A stretch of DNA of 64,000 nucleotides from Celeribacter sp. HF31 (GTDB taxonomy: Bacteria; Pseudomonadota; Alphaproteobacteria; Rhodobacterales; Rhodobacteraceae). How positions within the stretch are numbered: the first letter of the stretch is position 1; each line of letters opens with the position of its first letter. The stretch covers positions 620,001 to 684,000 of the forward strand of contig NZ_JAATOT010000001.1 of the NCBI RefSeq assembly GCF_011806455.1, written 5' to 3'. The notes below the pieces were generated by a model. That model worked only from the letters and a program-made list of their open reading frames with translations. It did no database searches and had not been told where the DNA came from. Positions 25,321 to 33,621 of the stretch are shown one piece after another. The position numbers were made by a program, and so were the translations under genes.

Positions 25321-28300
25321 GACGAGGCTCCCATGCTGATCAGGTAGACGGCGATGACGAAGAGCAAGAGGTGCACCGCATAGGTCTGGCCGTTGCCGGT
25401 GTAGAGTTTGCGGCTGAACTCGGCGGTGCCATGGAGCGCATTGGTGACGCCGGTCCAGAAGCTTGTGGACACAGGGGTCTCAAGGAACCCCATCGCCTTG
25501 CGGTAGGGCGCAAAGAAGTTCCAGGCGAAATGCGTGGTCTGCGGTTTGAACGGGCGTTCTGCCGAGAAGACGATGTTGAATTGTTTCACGCGCTGGGCGT
25601 TGTGGTTCATCCAAATGAGCAGGCCCAGCACGGTGACGAACACCACGATGATCACGCCCCAGATCGCCACAGGGTTCCAGGTGCCGTAGGCGCTGTTGAC
25701 GATCCGCCCGGACCACACCAGCGGCTGATCCCCGAAGAGCGTGCCAATATAGCGGTCCACGCGCTGAAGGATCATGCCGGGAAGGGCGGCGAAGGCGATG
25801 AGGAAGGCGACAAACAACATCTGCGGCAGGATGATCCAGAAGGGGGCTTCTTTGACTTGGCGCAGGTTGTCCTTCGGTTGACCGAGGAAGATCGTGTGGA
25901 TGAGCCGGAAAAGATAGAGAAAGCCCACAGGCCCCGCCATGAAGACCAATACCATAGGAAGGCGCAGATCGGTGGACATGATCGCATTGTAGAAAATCCA
26001 GCGCCCGCCAAAGCCCGACAGCGGCGGCACGCCGGACATGGCGATGATGCCGACGAGCACAGAGACAAAGCTCAAAGGCATGAGGGTGATCAACCCGCCC
26101 ATCTGGTACATGAGCCGCGTGTGGGTGCGTTCTTTCACACCACCGACGGCGAGGAACAGCATGCTCTTGTAGACGAAATGGTTGATCGCGAACATCATCG
26201 CCAAAAGCCAGCCGAGATGGTTCATCAGAGCGAGACCGAAGACCGCGTAGCCCATCTGGGAAATGGAGCTATAGGCGAGAAGCCGTTTAGCATCCTCTTG
26301 GAAGGCGGCGAGAACCGCGCCGATAAAGGCGGAAAGCGCGCCCAGCCAGACGAGAAGATGGGTGAGGTCGACCCCATAGAGGCGTTGATGCCCCATCTCC
26401 ATCACGAGCACGAACAAGCCGAAGAGACCTGCCTTCAAGAGAATGCCTGACACCATGGGGGAGACATCCGTCTCGGCTTCGGCATGAGCCCCGGGGAGCC
26501 AGATATGCAGCCCCATCGCGGCGGTTTTCGTCAGGAACCCCAGAGCCAGAAGGACAAAGACCCAAGGCGCCAGCGTGCCGGTCAGCTCGGAGAGATCTTC
26601 GATCCAGAATATCCGCTGGCCTTGGGCCGCGAGGGCAAAGCCCGCCAGCAAAGCAAAGGCCCCGCCCAAAGAGAAGAGGATGTAGGACAACGCATGCGGC
26701 TCGCTTTCCTTGCCGCGCAGAATGAGGAAATAGGACCCGATGGTGAGCATTTCCCAGGCGGCAAAGAATTGGAACGCGGTGAAAGCCTCCAAAAGCAGCG
26801 CCATCCCCGCATACATGATCATCGCGGGCGCATAAAATCCCATGCGACGGCCCTGATGATGGAAAGACGCGAGGAACAGCACCGCACCGCCCAGCATCAT
26901 GATGATCATGAACACAAGGCGCAGCGGGTCGAGGTCTTGGTAGGAGATCACGAACCAGACCACGAGGCCCGCCATGGCAATGGCGTTTTTAACCCGCGCG
27001 GGCAGGATGTCCATCGGCAGGAACAGAAGCGCGAACAAGAGGGGCAGGGCGGTCATCACATTGCCCTGATCGCTCAACGCGCCCCAGACCCAACCCAAGC
27101 CCCAACCCGCGAGCATGGCGATCAGCACGATGGTCTCACGGCTGAGATGATAGGTCAGGCTGCGCTGGGCGTCGTGTTTGATCGCCTTGCCGAACCAACG
27201 GAACAGTACACCCGCCTCGATGAGCGCCGCGATCAGGAAGATGGCGAGCATCGGCAGCTGACCCGTGGCGGCGAATTCATGCACCAGCACCCATTTGGCA
27301 TAGAACGCGGGGAAGGGCGGCAGGCCGGTGAGCATGGCGATGAACGTCGCGAAGGCGACGACCAGAGCCGGGTTTTGGCATAGGGCGGCCCAGTCGGAGA
27401 GGGTGCGCCCCTTGACCATGCCGGAAAGCCAGAACAGCCCGGCTTTGGCCACGGCATGCGAAATCACGATCCCGCCCGCGACATAGGCAAAATCCGCGCC
27501 CAAAAGCGCCTTTTGCCCGACGACCAGCAGGACAAGTCCGATCTGGCCGACGGAGGAATAGCCCAACAGCCGCCGATCATGGCTTTGCGACAGCGCCAAA
27601 AGGTTCGCGCCGACAAAAGTGACGATCCCGACGCCCGTCGCCAGCGGCAACCAAGCGGGACCTGCGGCGGTAAAGAGCTTGTCTGCGGCAAAGAGTGCGG
27701 CCGTGCCGGAGGCGGCGGAGAACAGCGCTGAAAATCCGGGATGGGCGGATTCGTAAATGTCCAAGGCCCAGCCATTGGCGGGGAAGGGTTTCAGCTCCAA
27801 GACCAAAGCTATGAGCACGAGGAAAGTGGCCAGAGAGGCGCCTGTGAAGGCCATCGGAGTGGCCGCGATGTCGTCGATATTGAGCGAGCCATGGGCGTGA
27901 TAGGTGAAGATGACGCCCACCAGAAGCAGGATCGAAATCACCTGAGAAACAATGAGATATTTGAACCCGGCGGCCAGCGCGCGGGTGTCTTTCGACAAAA
28001 GCACAAGCCCGGCGGTGGCGATCACGATCAGCTCTATGAAGACGAAAAGGTTGAACAGGTCGCGCGTCAGGATCAGCCCCGACAGCGCCATGATCAGCAC
28101 CAAAAGCACCGCCATCGCCCGGCGCCCCAGCCGCATCAGATCGGCGCGCATATAAAAGGCGGACAAAAGCCCCGTGAGGGTGACCACGGAGATTAACGCC
28201 GCCTCTGCGCCGCCCATGAACAGGTTGATCGCAAAGGGCGGTCGCGCGCCTGCGGTCAGGATTTCGACGGGCTGGGTCTGGCCCAGGACCAATCCCACGA

Positions 28301-28442
28301 CCCAGGACAGGGCCACGAATGACATGGCGGCCAGCGCGGCGATGGTGACGTAAAACGCCGGGCGTTCGGAGGTGCCGCGCAAAAGCCCGAGGATGAAAGC
28401 GGCGCCGAGGCCGGCTGCGAGGATGAGAAGAGGGCTTACCAT
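25317..28442 (-). CDS. Fused double antiporter-like subunit (two NuoL/M/N-MrpD-type modules)
   Basis: 1041 residues, about twice the usual length. Module 1 (about 1-480): FNLFVFIELIVIATAGLVLL, the broken-helix lysine region LELKPFPANGWALDIYESAH, YSSVGQIGLVLLVVG and HAVAKAGLFWLSGMV. Module 2 (about 500-930): FQFFAAWEMLTIGSYFLIL, FLTKTAAMGLHIWLPGAHA, ILLKAGLFGLFVLV, YSSISQMGYAVFGLAL and NHFVYKSMLFLAVGG. Residues 930-1041 hold a further membrane segment and a soluble loop. Both modules keep the glutamate and lysines used for ion pumping. Archaeal MBX has two separate such subunits; here they are one polypeptide. One uninterrupted frame, so not an assembly frameshift by appearance. Confidence 0.92.
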   Translation of the reverse strand: MVSPLLILAAGLGAAFILGLLRGTSERPAFYVTIAALAAMSFVALSWVVGLVLGQTQPVEILTAGARPPFAINLFMGGAEAALISVVTLTGLLSAFYMRADLMRLGRRAMAVLLVLIMALSGLILTRDLFNLFVFIELIVIATAGLVLLSKDTRALAAGFKYLIVSQVISILLLVGVIFTYHAHGSLNIDDIAATPMAFTGASLATFLVLIALVLELKPFPANGWALDIYESAHPGFSALFSAASGTAALFAADKLFTAAGPAWLPLATGVGIVTFVGANLLALSQSHDRRLLGYSSVGQIGLVLLVVGQKALLGADFAYVAGGIVISHAVAKAGLFWLSGMVKGRTLSDWAALCQNPALVVAFATFIAMLTGLPPFPAFYAKWVLVHEFAATGQLPMLAIFLIAALIEAGVLFRWFGKAIKHDAQRSLTYHLSRETIVLIAMLAGWGLGWVWGALSDQGNVMTALPLLFALLFLPMDILPARVKNAIAMAGLVVWFVISYQDLDPLRLVFMIIMMLGGAVLFLASFHHQGRRMGFYAPAMIMYAGMALLLEAFTAFQFFAAWEMLTIGSYFLILRGKESEPHALSYILFSLGGAFALLAGFALAAQGQRIFWIEDLSELTGTLAPWVFVLLALGFLTKTAAMGLHIWLPGAHAEAETDVSPMVSGILLKAGLFGLFVLVMEMGHQRLYGVDLTHLLVWLGALSAFIGAVLAAFQEDAKRLLAYSSISQMGYAVFGLALMNHLGWLLAMMFAINHFVYKSMLFLAVGGVKERTHTRLMYQMGGLITLMPLSFVSVLVGIIAMSGVPPLSGFGGRWIFYNAIMSTDLRLPMVLVFMAGPVGFLYLFRLIHTIFLGQPKDNLRQVKEAPFWIILPQMLFVAFLIAFAALPGMILQRVDRYIGTLFGDQPLVWSGRIVNSAYGTWNPVAIWGVIIVVFVTVLGLLIWMNHNAQRVKQFNIVFSAERPFKPQTTHFAWNFFAPYRKAMGFLETPVSTSFWTGVTNALHGTAEFSRKLYTGNGQTYAVHLLLFVIAVYLISMGASS

Positions 28443-28798
28443 TTCAGCTCCGTAAAATCAGAGATGTCGAGGCTGCCGCGGGCGCGGAACAGCCGGTAGG
28501 CATAGGCGAGCATCAAGGCGGTGACGCCGAGGCCGATGACGATGGCCGTGAGGACGAGCGCTTGCGGTACCGGGTCGGTGATGCGCGTTGCGGCCTCTGC
28601 CACGGGGACCGCCTCATCAAGGATTGGCGCGCTGCGTCCGGGCAGGTAGCCGACCGACACGAGCACCACGTTCACGCCGGTGCTGGCGATGGTGAAACTC
28701 ACGATCATGCGGATGATGTCGCGGTTGGTGAGCGCGCCGTAAAGGCCCAGAAGGATGAGAGAAAATCCCAAAGCCATGGCGATCTGAGACAGCATCAT
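28436..28798 (-). CDS. MrpC/MnhC (NuoK-like) subunit
   Basis: 120 residues, three membrane segments, with NRDIIRMIVSFTIASTGVNVVL and DPVPQALVLTAIVIGLGVTAL, the standard MrpC/NuoK signature. Overlaps both neighbours. In Mbh this is MbhG. Confidence 0.92.
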   Translation of the reverse strand: MMLSQIAMALGFSLILLGLYGALTNRDIIRMIVSFTIASTGVNVVLVSVGYLPGRSAPILDEAVPVAEAATRITDPVPQALVLTAIVIGLGVTALMLAYAYRLFRARGSLDISDFTELKW

Positions 28799-29502
28799 TG
28801 CGCGTCCTCCGTGTCTTCAAGCGAGGTGAGGATCGAGGAGAATTCTGCCCCAACCTTGAGCCCGATGAGGATGTAGATCAGCGGGATGGCGCCTGCGGAA
28901 AATACCGACCCGAACCAGCCCAAAGGCAGGATGCGGTTGTCGAGAAAGCCGCCTGCGAAGATCATGCCCAGAAGGCCAAGGATCACGTAGATCAGACCCG
29001 CCGAGCTCTCGATCCGGGAAATCAGGCGATGCGAAAACCGCTCCGCCGGATCGGCGAGAAGCATCAACAAAAGGCCCGAGGCCACAATCGCCCCGCCTTG
29101 AAACCCGCCGCCCGGGGTCAGGTGGCCGTTGGCGAAAACATAGGCGCCGAAGAGCAAGATCACCGGCACCAGCATCCGCGTGCCCGTGGTCAGCAATTCG
29201 CCCGAGGGCAGAAACCCCGAACCGGAGCGGCCTTTCGGCGCTTTCGATTGGGCCAGAACCAGCCCGACAATGGCGGCGGTGAGGAACAGAACCGTCACTT
29301 CGCCCAATGTATCGAGGCCACGATAGGTGACGATGATCGCGGTGACCACGTTCTGCGCGCCGGTCTCTGGCACGGTCTGGGTGGCGTAATAGCTGGCCGT
29401 GCGGTTCAGCGTCTCATCGGGGGTGAACCCCACGAAAAGTGCGAAAAACACCGTGCCCAAGAGAGCCAGCAACACGAGTGGAATGAAACTGCGTGTGGTC
29501 AT
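28795..29502 (-). CDS. MbhE-MrpB (MnhB) fusion subunit
   Basis: 235 residues. The first 85 residues match the C-terminal end of MrpA/MbhE (VTYRGLDTLGEVTVLFLTA). Residues 100-225 are MrpB/MbhF (FANGHLTPGGGFQGGAIVA, LPLGWFGSVFSAGAIPLIY). In Pyrococcus Mbh these are separate genes. Overlaps of four bases with both neighbours show coupling. Confidence 0.88.
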   Translation of the reverse strand: MTTRSFIPLVLLALLGTVFFALFVGFTPDETLNRTASYYATQTVPETGAQNVVTAIIVTYRGLDTLGEVTVLFLTAAIVGLVLAQSKAPKGRSGSGFLPSGELLTTGTRMLVPVILLFGAYVFANGHLTPGGGFQGGAIVASGLLLMLLADPAERFSHRLISRIESSAGLIYVILGLLGMIFAGGFLDNRILPLGWFGSVFSAGAIPLIYILIGLKVGAEFSSILTSLEDTEDAQ

Positions 29503-29750
29503 TTCGAACCCTCCCTACGGATGCGGCCCAGAACGAAAAAGAACAGGAAGGTGGTGAGGCCCGATCCGATTGCGGCCTCGGTCATCGCCACGTCAGGCGC
29601 GGCGAGAAGGAGGAAGAGAACCGAGGCGAAAAGCGACACGAGACCGGCGGAGAGCACAGCTATGGCGGTCGAGCGGGTCGTAAGCGCCATGAGCGCCGCG
29701 CCCAGAGTTGCGACGGCCAGAACGGCGGCCACGAGGGTCAAAGCGGTCAT
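29499..29750 (-). CDS. MbhD-like (MrpA C-terminal) subunit
   Basis: 83 residues, three membrane segments. LLAAPDVAMTEAAIGSGLTT is the conserved MrpA/MbhD motif. The start at 29750 overlaps the MrpG stop by four bases. Too small to be a full MrpA; the antiporter core is coded at 25317-28442 instead. Confidence 0.85.
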   Translation of the reverse strand: MTALTLVAAVLAVATLGAALMALTTRSTAIAVLSAGLVSLFASVLFLLLAAPDVAMTEAAIGSGLTTFLFFFVLGRIRREGSK

Positions 29751-30088
29751 GCCAAATCCTCCGCATCTTCGTCGAGCCTGTCGGCCTTGGTCTCCGGCGT
29801 CATCGGCGCGTCGGAACGATGCGCGGCGCGGGCCAGAACCTGGGATGACAGGGGGTTGGTGAACATCAGGAAAAGCATGATCAGAAGGAGCTTGATCGAC
29901 CACGAAGGCATGATCAGGGCGGCGCCAACCAGTACCATAAGCGTGCCCAAGGTGGTCGCTTTCGTGCCCGCCTGAATGCGGTTGTATATGTCGGGCATGC
30001 GCACAAGGCCAAGGCCGCCAAGCGCCAGAAACAGCGCCCCGCCGAGCATCATCAGGGCACCGATTGTATCGAAAAATCCTGACATCAT
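29747..30088 (-). CDS. MrpG/MnhG subunit
   Basis: 113 residues, three membrane segments and a charged C-terminal tail. LGLVRMPDIYNRIQAGTKATTLG is abridged here to its family hallmark, RMPDIYNRIQAGTKATTLG. Overlaps MrpF and MbhD-like genes by four bases. Confidence 0.92.
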   Translation of the reverse strand: MMSGFFDTIGALMMLGGALFLALGGLGLVRMPDIYNRIQAGTKATTLGTLMVLVGAALIMPSWSIKLLLIMLFLMFTNPLSSQVLARAAHRSDAPMTPETKADRLDEDAEDLA

Positions 30089-30345
30089 TCGCCCCCCTCC
30101 AGATAGCGCGCGGCGACGATGACGCCGAGGAACGACAGGAGCGCATAGACCAGAGCGACGTCGAGATAGATCGACCGACCGGTGATCAAAGCGGCCAAAA
30201 CGATGCCAGTGACGGAGATGATCGTCAGCACGTCAAAGGCGACCACGCGGTCCAAGGCGCGCGGGCCTTTGACGAACCGCCACGCGGCCAGAGCGAAGGC
30301 CGCAAAGACCAGACAGCCCGCCAATATGAGAAGCACGTCAGCCAT
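30085..30345 (-). CDS. MrpF/MnhF subunit
   Basis: 86 residues, three membrane segments. FVKGPRALDRVVAFDVLTI and YLDVALVYALLSFLGVIVAAR are the typical MrpF motifs. Eight-base overlap with MrpE. Confidence 0.92.
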   Translation of the reverse strand: MADVLLILAGCLVFAAFALAAWRFVKGPRALDRVVAFDVLTIISVTGIVLAALITGRSIYLDVALVYALLSFLGVIVAARYLEGGE

Positions 30346-30871
30346 ACATCACCTCCAGATAGCGTTCGAAGCCGGCGACGATCTCTTGTGTCGCGGCCTC
30401 GATGTCGGTGCTTTGGGCGACCACCCAATGCACATAGAGAAACTCGCCCTTGATCTCGCAGGTCAGCGTGCCGGGCGTGAGCGTGATCGCATTCGCCAAA
30501 AGCAACCGCCCGACCGGATCGGTCAGTTTCGTGCGCACCTTGACGATGGCCGGATCGACCGGCAGCGCAGGCGTCAGGACCAATTTGGCCAGCGCCAGAT
30601 TGGCCTTCACCAGCTCTTTCAGGAAATAGCCGATGAACAGGATGGCCGCGCCGATCCCCGCAGGTGTCAGGTGGAACCCCGAGAGAAACGACAGGTTGCG
30701 GGCGAAGAAGATCGCGATCACACCCGCGACAACGAGGCCGCTGATCAGGGTTGCAATCGACAGAGAGCCGTTGAGCAAAATCCAGAACAGGAACAGCGTC
30801 GCGAACAACCGTGTCGCGAGCGGGCGCCAAGGCGCGGCTGTTCCTTTGGAGAGTAAACCCGTGTCGCTCAT
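30338..30871 (-). CDS. MrpE/MnhE subunit
   Basis: 177 residues from ATG 30871, which has GGAGG eight bases upstream. TLTPGTLTCEIKGEFLYVHW is the MrpE signature near the C-terminus. It is the first gene of the operon; the order E, F, G, then MbhD, MbhE-B, C, antiporter, H, B, C, D, I matches archaeal Mbh/Mbx gene order. Confidence 0.9.
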   Translation of the reverse strand: MSDTGLLSKGTAAPWRPLATRLFATLFLFWILLNGSLSIATLISGLVVAGVIAIFFARNLSFLSGFHLTPAGIGAAILFIGYFLKELVKANLALAKLVLTPALPVDPAIVKVRTKLTDPVGRLLLANAITLTPGTLTCEIKGEFLYVHWVVAQSTDIEAATQEIVAGFERYLEVMYG

Positions 30872-31068
30872 TTGTGAGGCCTCCAAACTGTCTAAAGTGC
30901 GGTCGAAACGTTGGGTCTGAGCGTCTGGCGCACACCTCCTCCGTTCGGCGCCGCGATGGCGGGCCGTCATCCTCTCGGGAAAACATGACCTTAGGGAAAG
31001 ACGGGCCATATCGGGGGAGGGTTCGCGCTGTCCTGAGGGTCTTAAAGCACATATTCAAATCTCTCGAT

Positions 31069-31082
31069 TTGACCTCGGACAA
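31069..31082. promoter_or_regulatory. Degenerate FNR-like box between Mrp operon and dehydrogenase
   Basis: TTGACCTCGGACAA fits TTGAY-N4-RTCAA with one mismatch. It lies in the 305-bp divergent promoter region, about 200 bases from the MrpE start and 95 from the dehydrogenase start. The site at 38996 is stronger; this one may be chance. Confidence 0.3.
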
Positions 31083-31112
31083 AGAAACGGGATTTTTAGG
31101 GGGCAGAAAGGC

Positions 31113-31151
31113 TATTTCTGTTTTCTTATGGAACGGTTTAGGACAGAAATA
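31113..31151. promoter_or_regulatory. 9-bp inverted repeat upstream of dehydrogenase
   Basis: TATTTCTGT (31113-31121) and ACAGAAATA (31143-31151), 21 bases apart, end 25 bases before the dehydrogenase start. Could be an operator or a 5' leader hairpin. No matching regulator is recognised. The rest of 30872-31176 shows no gene. Confidence 0.4.
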
Positions 31152-31176
31152 TCCGCATCTTTTTGAAAGGCCGATC

Positions 31177-32130
31177 ATGACCCAAGCTGCCATCCTCGTC
31201 TCCGCCCCCTCTTTCACCGACGACGAACGCGCCCGGATCGAAGAGGTGGGCGTAACGGTTTACGCAGTTACGCCGGAAGAGCGCGCGGCCTTGCCCGAAG
31301 AAGTGCGTGCGGGCGTGCGCGCCATCGCGAACAAAGGGCACAAACCCATCGACGGCGCGCAGATGGATCTGTTTCCGAACCTCGAGATCATCGCGCAATT
31401 CGGCGTCGGCTATGACGCCATCGACGTGGCGGCGGCCAGCGCGCGGGGCATTCGGGTGACCAACACGCCGGATGTCTTGAACGAAGATGTGGCCGATCTG
31501 GCGCTGGCGATGATGCTCGCCTGGTCGCGCGAGATCCTGCGTGGCGACGGCTGGGTGCGGGACGGCACTTGGGGTCAGGGCCAGGAATTGCCGCTCAATC
31601 GCAAAATGTCCGGCGCGCCTGTGGGGATCGCGGGCATGGGCCGGATCGGGCGCGCCATCGCTGATCGCTGCGCGGGTTTTGGCATGCCGGTGCATTACAC
31701 CTCGCGCAGCGCAAAGGACACGCCGGAGGGCTGGACCTATCACGGTGAAGACGTCGTGGCGCTGGCTGAGGCGGTCGAGTGGCTGGTCGTGGCCGTGGTG
31801 GGCGGCGCGCATACCCAAGGCTACCTGTCGCGTGAGGCGATCCAGGCGCTTGGGCCCCGTGGCGTGGTGATCAACATCGCACGCGGCACCTGCATTGACG
31901 AAGAGGCTTTGATCGAGGCGCTTGAAGCGGGCGAGATCGCCGGGGCGGGGCTCGATGTCTTCTACAATGAGCCACATGTGAACCCGCGTCTGATCGCGCT
32001 GCCGAATGTGCTCTTGCAACCGCATCAGGCGTCTTCCACCGTGGAAACGCGGCGCGATATGTCCATCGCGCAATGTGCCAATCTGGCCGCTTACTTCGCG
32101 GGCCTGCCGCTGCCGACGCCGGTGAACTGA
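31177..32130 (+). CDS. D-2-hydroxyacid dehydrogenase (glyoxylate/hydroxypyruvate reductase-like)
   Basis: 317 residues from ATG 31177, with GAAAGG upstream; a longer in-frame extension is noncoding promoter. Rossmann motif VGIAGMGRIGRAIADRCAGF, catalytic Arg in NIARGTCIDEEALI, Glu in GLDVFYNEPHV, His in LLQPHQASSTVETRR. It reduces a 2-oxoacid such as glyoxylate or hydroxypyruvate using NAD(P)H. Sits between the energy operon and housekeeping genes without a shared operon. Confidence 0.9.
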   Translation: MTQAAILVSAPSFTDDERARIEEVGVTVYAVTPEERAALPEEVRAGVRAIANKGHKPIDGAQMDLFPNLEIIAQFGVGYDAIDVAAASARGIRVTNTPDVLNEDVADLALAMMLAWSREILRGDGWVRDGTWGQGQELPLNRKMSGAPVGIAGMGRIGRAIADRCAGFGMPVHYTSRSAKDTPEGWTYHGEDVVALAEAVEWLVVAVVGGAHTQGYLSREAIQALGPRGVVINIARGTCIDEEALIEALEAGEIAGAGLDVFYNEPHVNPRLIALPNVLLQPHQASSTVETRRDMSIAQCANLAAYFAGLPLPTPVN

Positions 32131-32277
32131 CGCGCGGGGTCCGGGCAGCGGTCATGGCAAAAGACCCACACCTGCGCAGAGTTGTGCAAATTTTGAACGA
32201 AAACCTGTTTCACGGCGTTTCACAAAGGGCTTTAAGTGGCTCATACGTATGAGAAGACTGCGAAAGGACGAAGGTCG

Positions 32278-32550
32278 ATGAAATATCTGCTCTTGGTGGG
32301 GGGGCTTTTGGCCTTGGCGGGGTGTGAGGCCCCTTTGACATCCGAAGGCTATCTTCAGGAGCTTCCTGAAGGTTTGGCAGAGGTGGCTGCGCCGAACCAG
32401 AATTTGGCGGCGGTTCAGATCAACCCGGAAGATGGCTGTTACTGGTATCGCCACGACGGCCCGGTCGAGACGACCTTGTTGCCGCTGCGTGCCAAGAACG
32501 GTCGCCCGATCTGCACCGAAGCGCCCGCGACGCTTGAAACCGCGATGTGA
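32278..32550 (+). CDS. Small lipoprotein, unknown function
   Basis: 90 residues from ATG 32278 (AAGGACGAAGG upstream). Lipobox LLALAGC with a short signal peptide. The mature part has two cysteines and the motif EDGCYWYRHDGPVETTLLP. No known domain recognised. Strong terminator follows. Confidence 0.75.
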   Translation: MKYLLLVGGLLALAGCEAPLTSEGYLQELPEGLAEVAAPNQNLAAVQINPEDGCYWYRHDGPVETTLLPLRAKNGRPICTEAPATLETAM

Positions 32551-32571
32551 TCACCTTCACAGGACGACATG

Positions 32572-32601
32572 AAAAAGGCAGGCTTAAGAGCCTGCCTTTT
32601 T
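32572..32601 (+). terminator. Rho-independent terminator
   Basis: Perfect 12-bp stem AAAAAGGCAGGC / GCCTGCCTTTTT with a TTAAGA loop. It works on both strands, between the lipoprotein and the convergent L,D-transpeptidase. Confidence 0.9.
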
Positions 32602-32637
32602 GTTTTCGGTATTGCCTGTGGTGCTTGGCCGGGACGC

Positions 32638-33309
32638 TTAGCTGGTCGCGGTCACGTAATGCTCGGCCGGGTAGAGGTGCGCCGTCACGCCGGTTTCCGC
32701 CCGGTCATAAAGATCAATGACATGCGCCATCACCATGCGCACACAGCCGGAACTGGCGCGGGTGCCGATGGAGCGCGGGTAGGGCGTGCCGTGGATGCGC
32801 AGGTAGGTGTCGCGATTGCCGACATAGAGATAGAGCGCGCGCGAGCCCAAAGCGTTGCGCGGACCCGGGTCCATGCCGTCGGCAAATTGCGCGTAGGTTT
32901 CCGGTTCGCGTTTGATCATCGCGGGGGTCGGTGTCCAGGTCGGCCATTTCGCCTTGCGCCGGATCGTGTAGGTGCCGGGGGTGTAAAGCCCGTCCCGCCC
33001 GATCGCCACGCCGTAGCGCATCGCAGTGCCGCCCTCTTCGACGAGGTAGAGATAGCGCGCAACCGCATCGACATGGATGTCGCCCGCTCTCAGACCGGCT
33101 TTGGCCTCGACCCGACGCGGCAGGAACCGGCTGTGCAGGCCCCAGGGGTTCGAGGTTTCGAGGTTGAAGTCCGCAGGCGTCACCTGTGCGTCCCATCTGT
33201 CCCAATCGCTTTTCGTCGCAGCCATGGCGGGCGTGGCAGCCACCGTTCCAAGGGCCGTGGCGCCAAACAGCGCGGTGGAGGTTTGGATGAAATGGCGACG
33301 GGTTAACAT
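32638..33309 (-). CDS. L,D-transpeptidase (YkuD family), Tat-exported
   Basis: 223 residues from ATG 33309 with AAAGGA upstream. Leader LTRRHFIQTSTALFG is twin-arginine-like, ending near AMAA. The YkuD domain has RIHGTPYPRSIG and the catalytic cysteine in ASSGCVRMVMAHV. It makes 3-3 cross-links in peptidoglycan or attaches proteins in the periplasm. Monocistronic. Confidence 0.9.
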   Translation of the reverse strand: MLTRRHFIQTSTALFGATALGTVAATPAMAATKSDWDRWDAQVTPADFNLETSNPWGLHSRFLPRRVEAKAGLRAGDIHVDAVARYLYLVEEGGTAMRYGVAIGRDGLYTPGTYTIRRKAKWPTWTPTPAMIKREPETYAQFADGMDPGPRNALGSRALYLYVGNRDTYLRIHGTPYPRSIGTRASSGCVRMVMAHVIDLYDRAETGVTAHLYPAEHYVTATS

Positions 33310-33581
33310 GGCGAATTCCTTTACGACTGAGCAGAGCGTAGTGATGGATGAGGTGGCAGCCCCAAGTGCGTTTCTTCCTAGGCTAAACCGATAAAAACGC
33401 AAGGCGTTCCCGCAGGGGAGTCACTTTTGCGTGTGAGTTTTCAGGATATTTTCAAAACGCGTGACCGATTTGAGGCGAAATATCCCCTCTGACCGGGCCA
33501 GTTGGTTACGCGAATTTGCTGAGATGAAGGGCGATAGAGATCGCCCAACTGGTTTAACGATTAAAGAAAACTCTAATATCA

Positions 33582-33614
33582 GACTCTGGTCAGGTGTTTT
33601 GCCTGACCAGAGTC
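33582..33614 (-). terminator. Terminator of the PFOR operon
   Basis: GACTCTGGTCAGG (33582-33594) pairs perfectly with its complement at 33602-33614 across a seven-base loop. On the minus strand a T-rich tract (TTAGAGTTTTCTTT) follows. Another structured stretch lies at 33498-33552 (CCAGTTGG / CCAACTGG around GGGCGAT-AGAG-ATCGCCC). The 33403-33621 gap has no gene. Confidence 0.8.
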
Positions 33615-33621
33615 AGAGGGG

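Noticed and set aside
30811-31176. N-terminal extension of the 2-hydroxyacid dehydrogenase
   Set aside because: Covers the divergent promoter and the start of MrpE. The family N-terminus begins at 31177.
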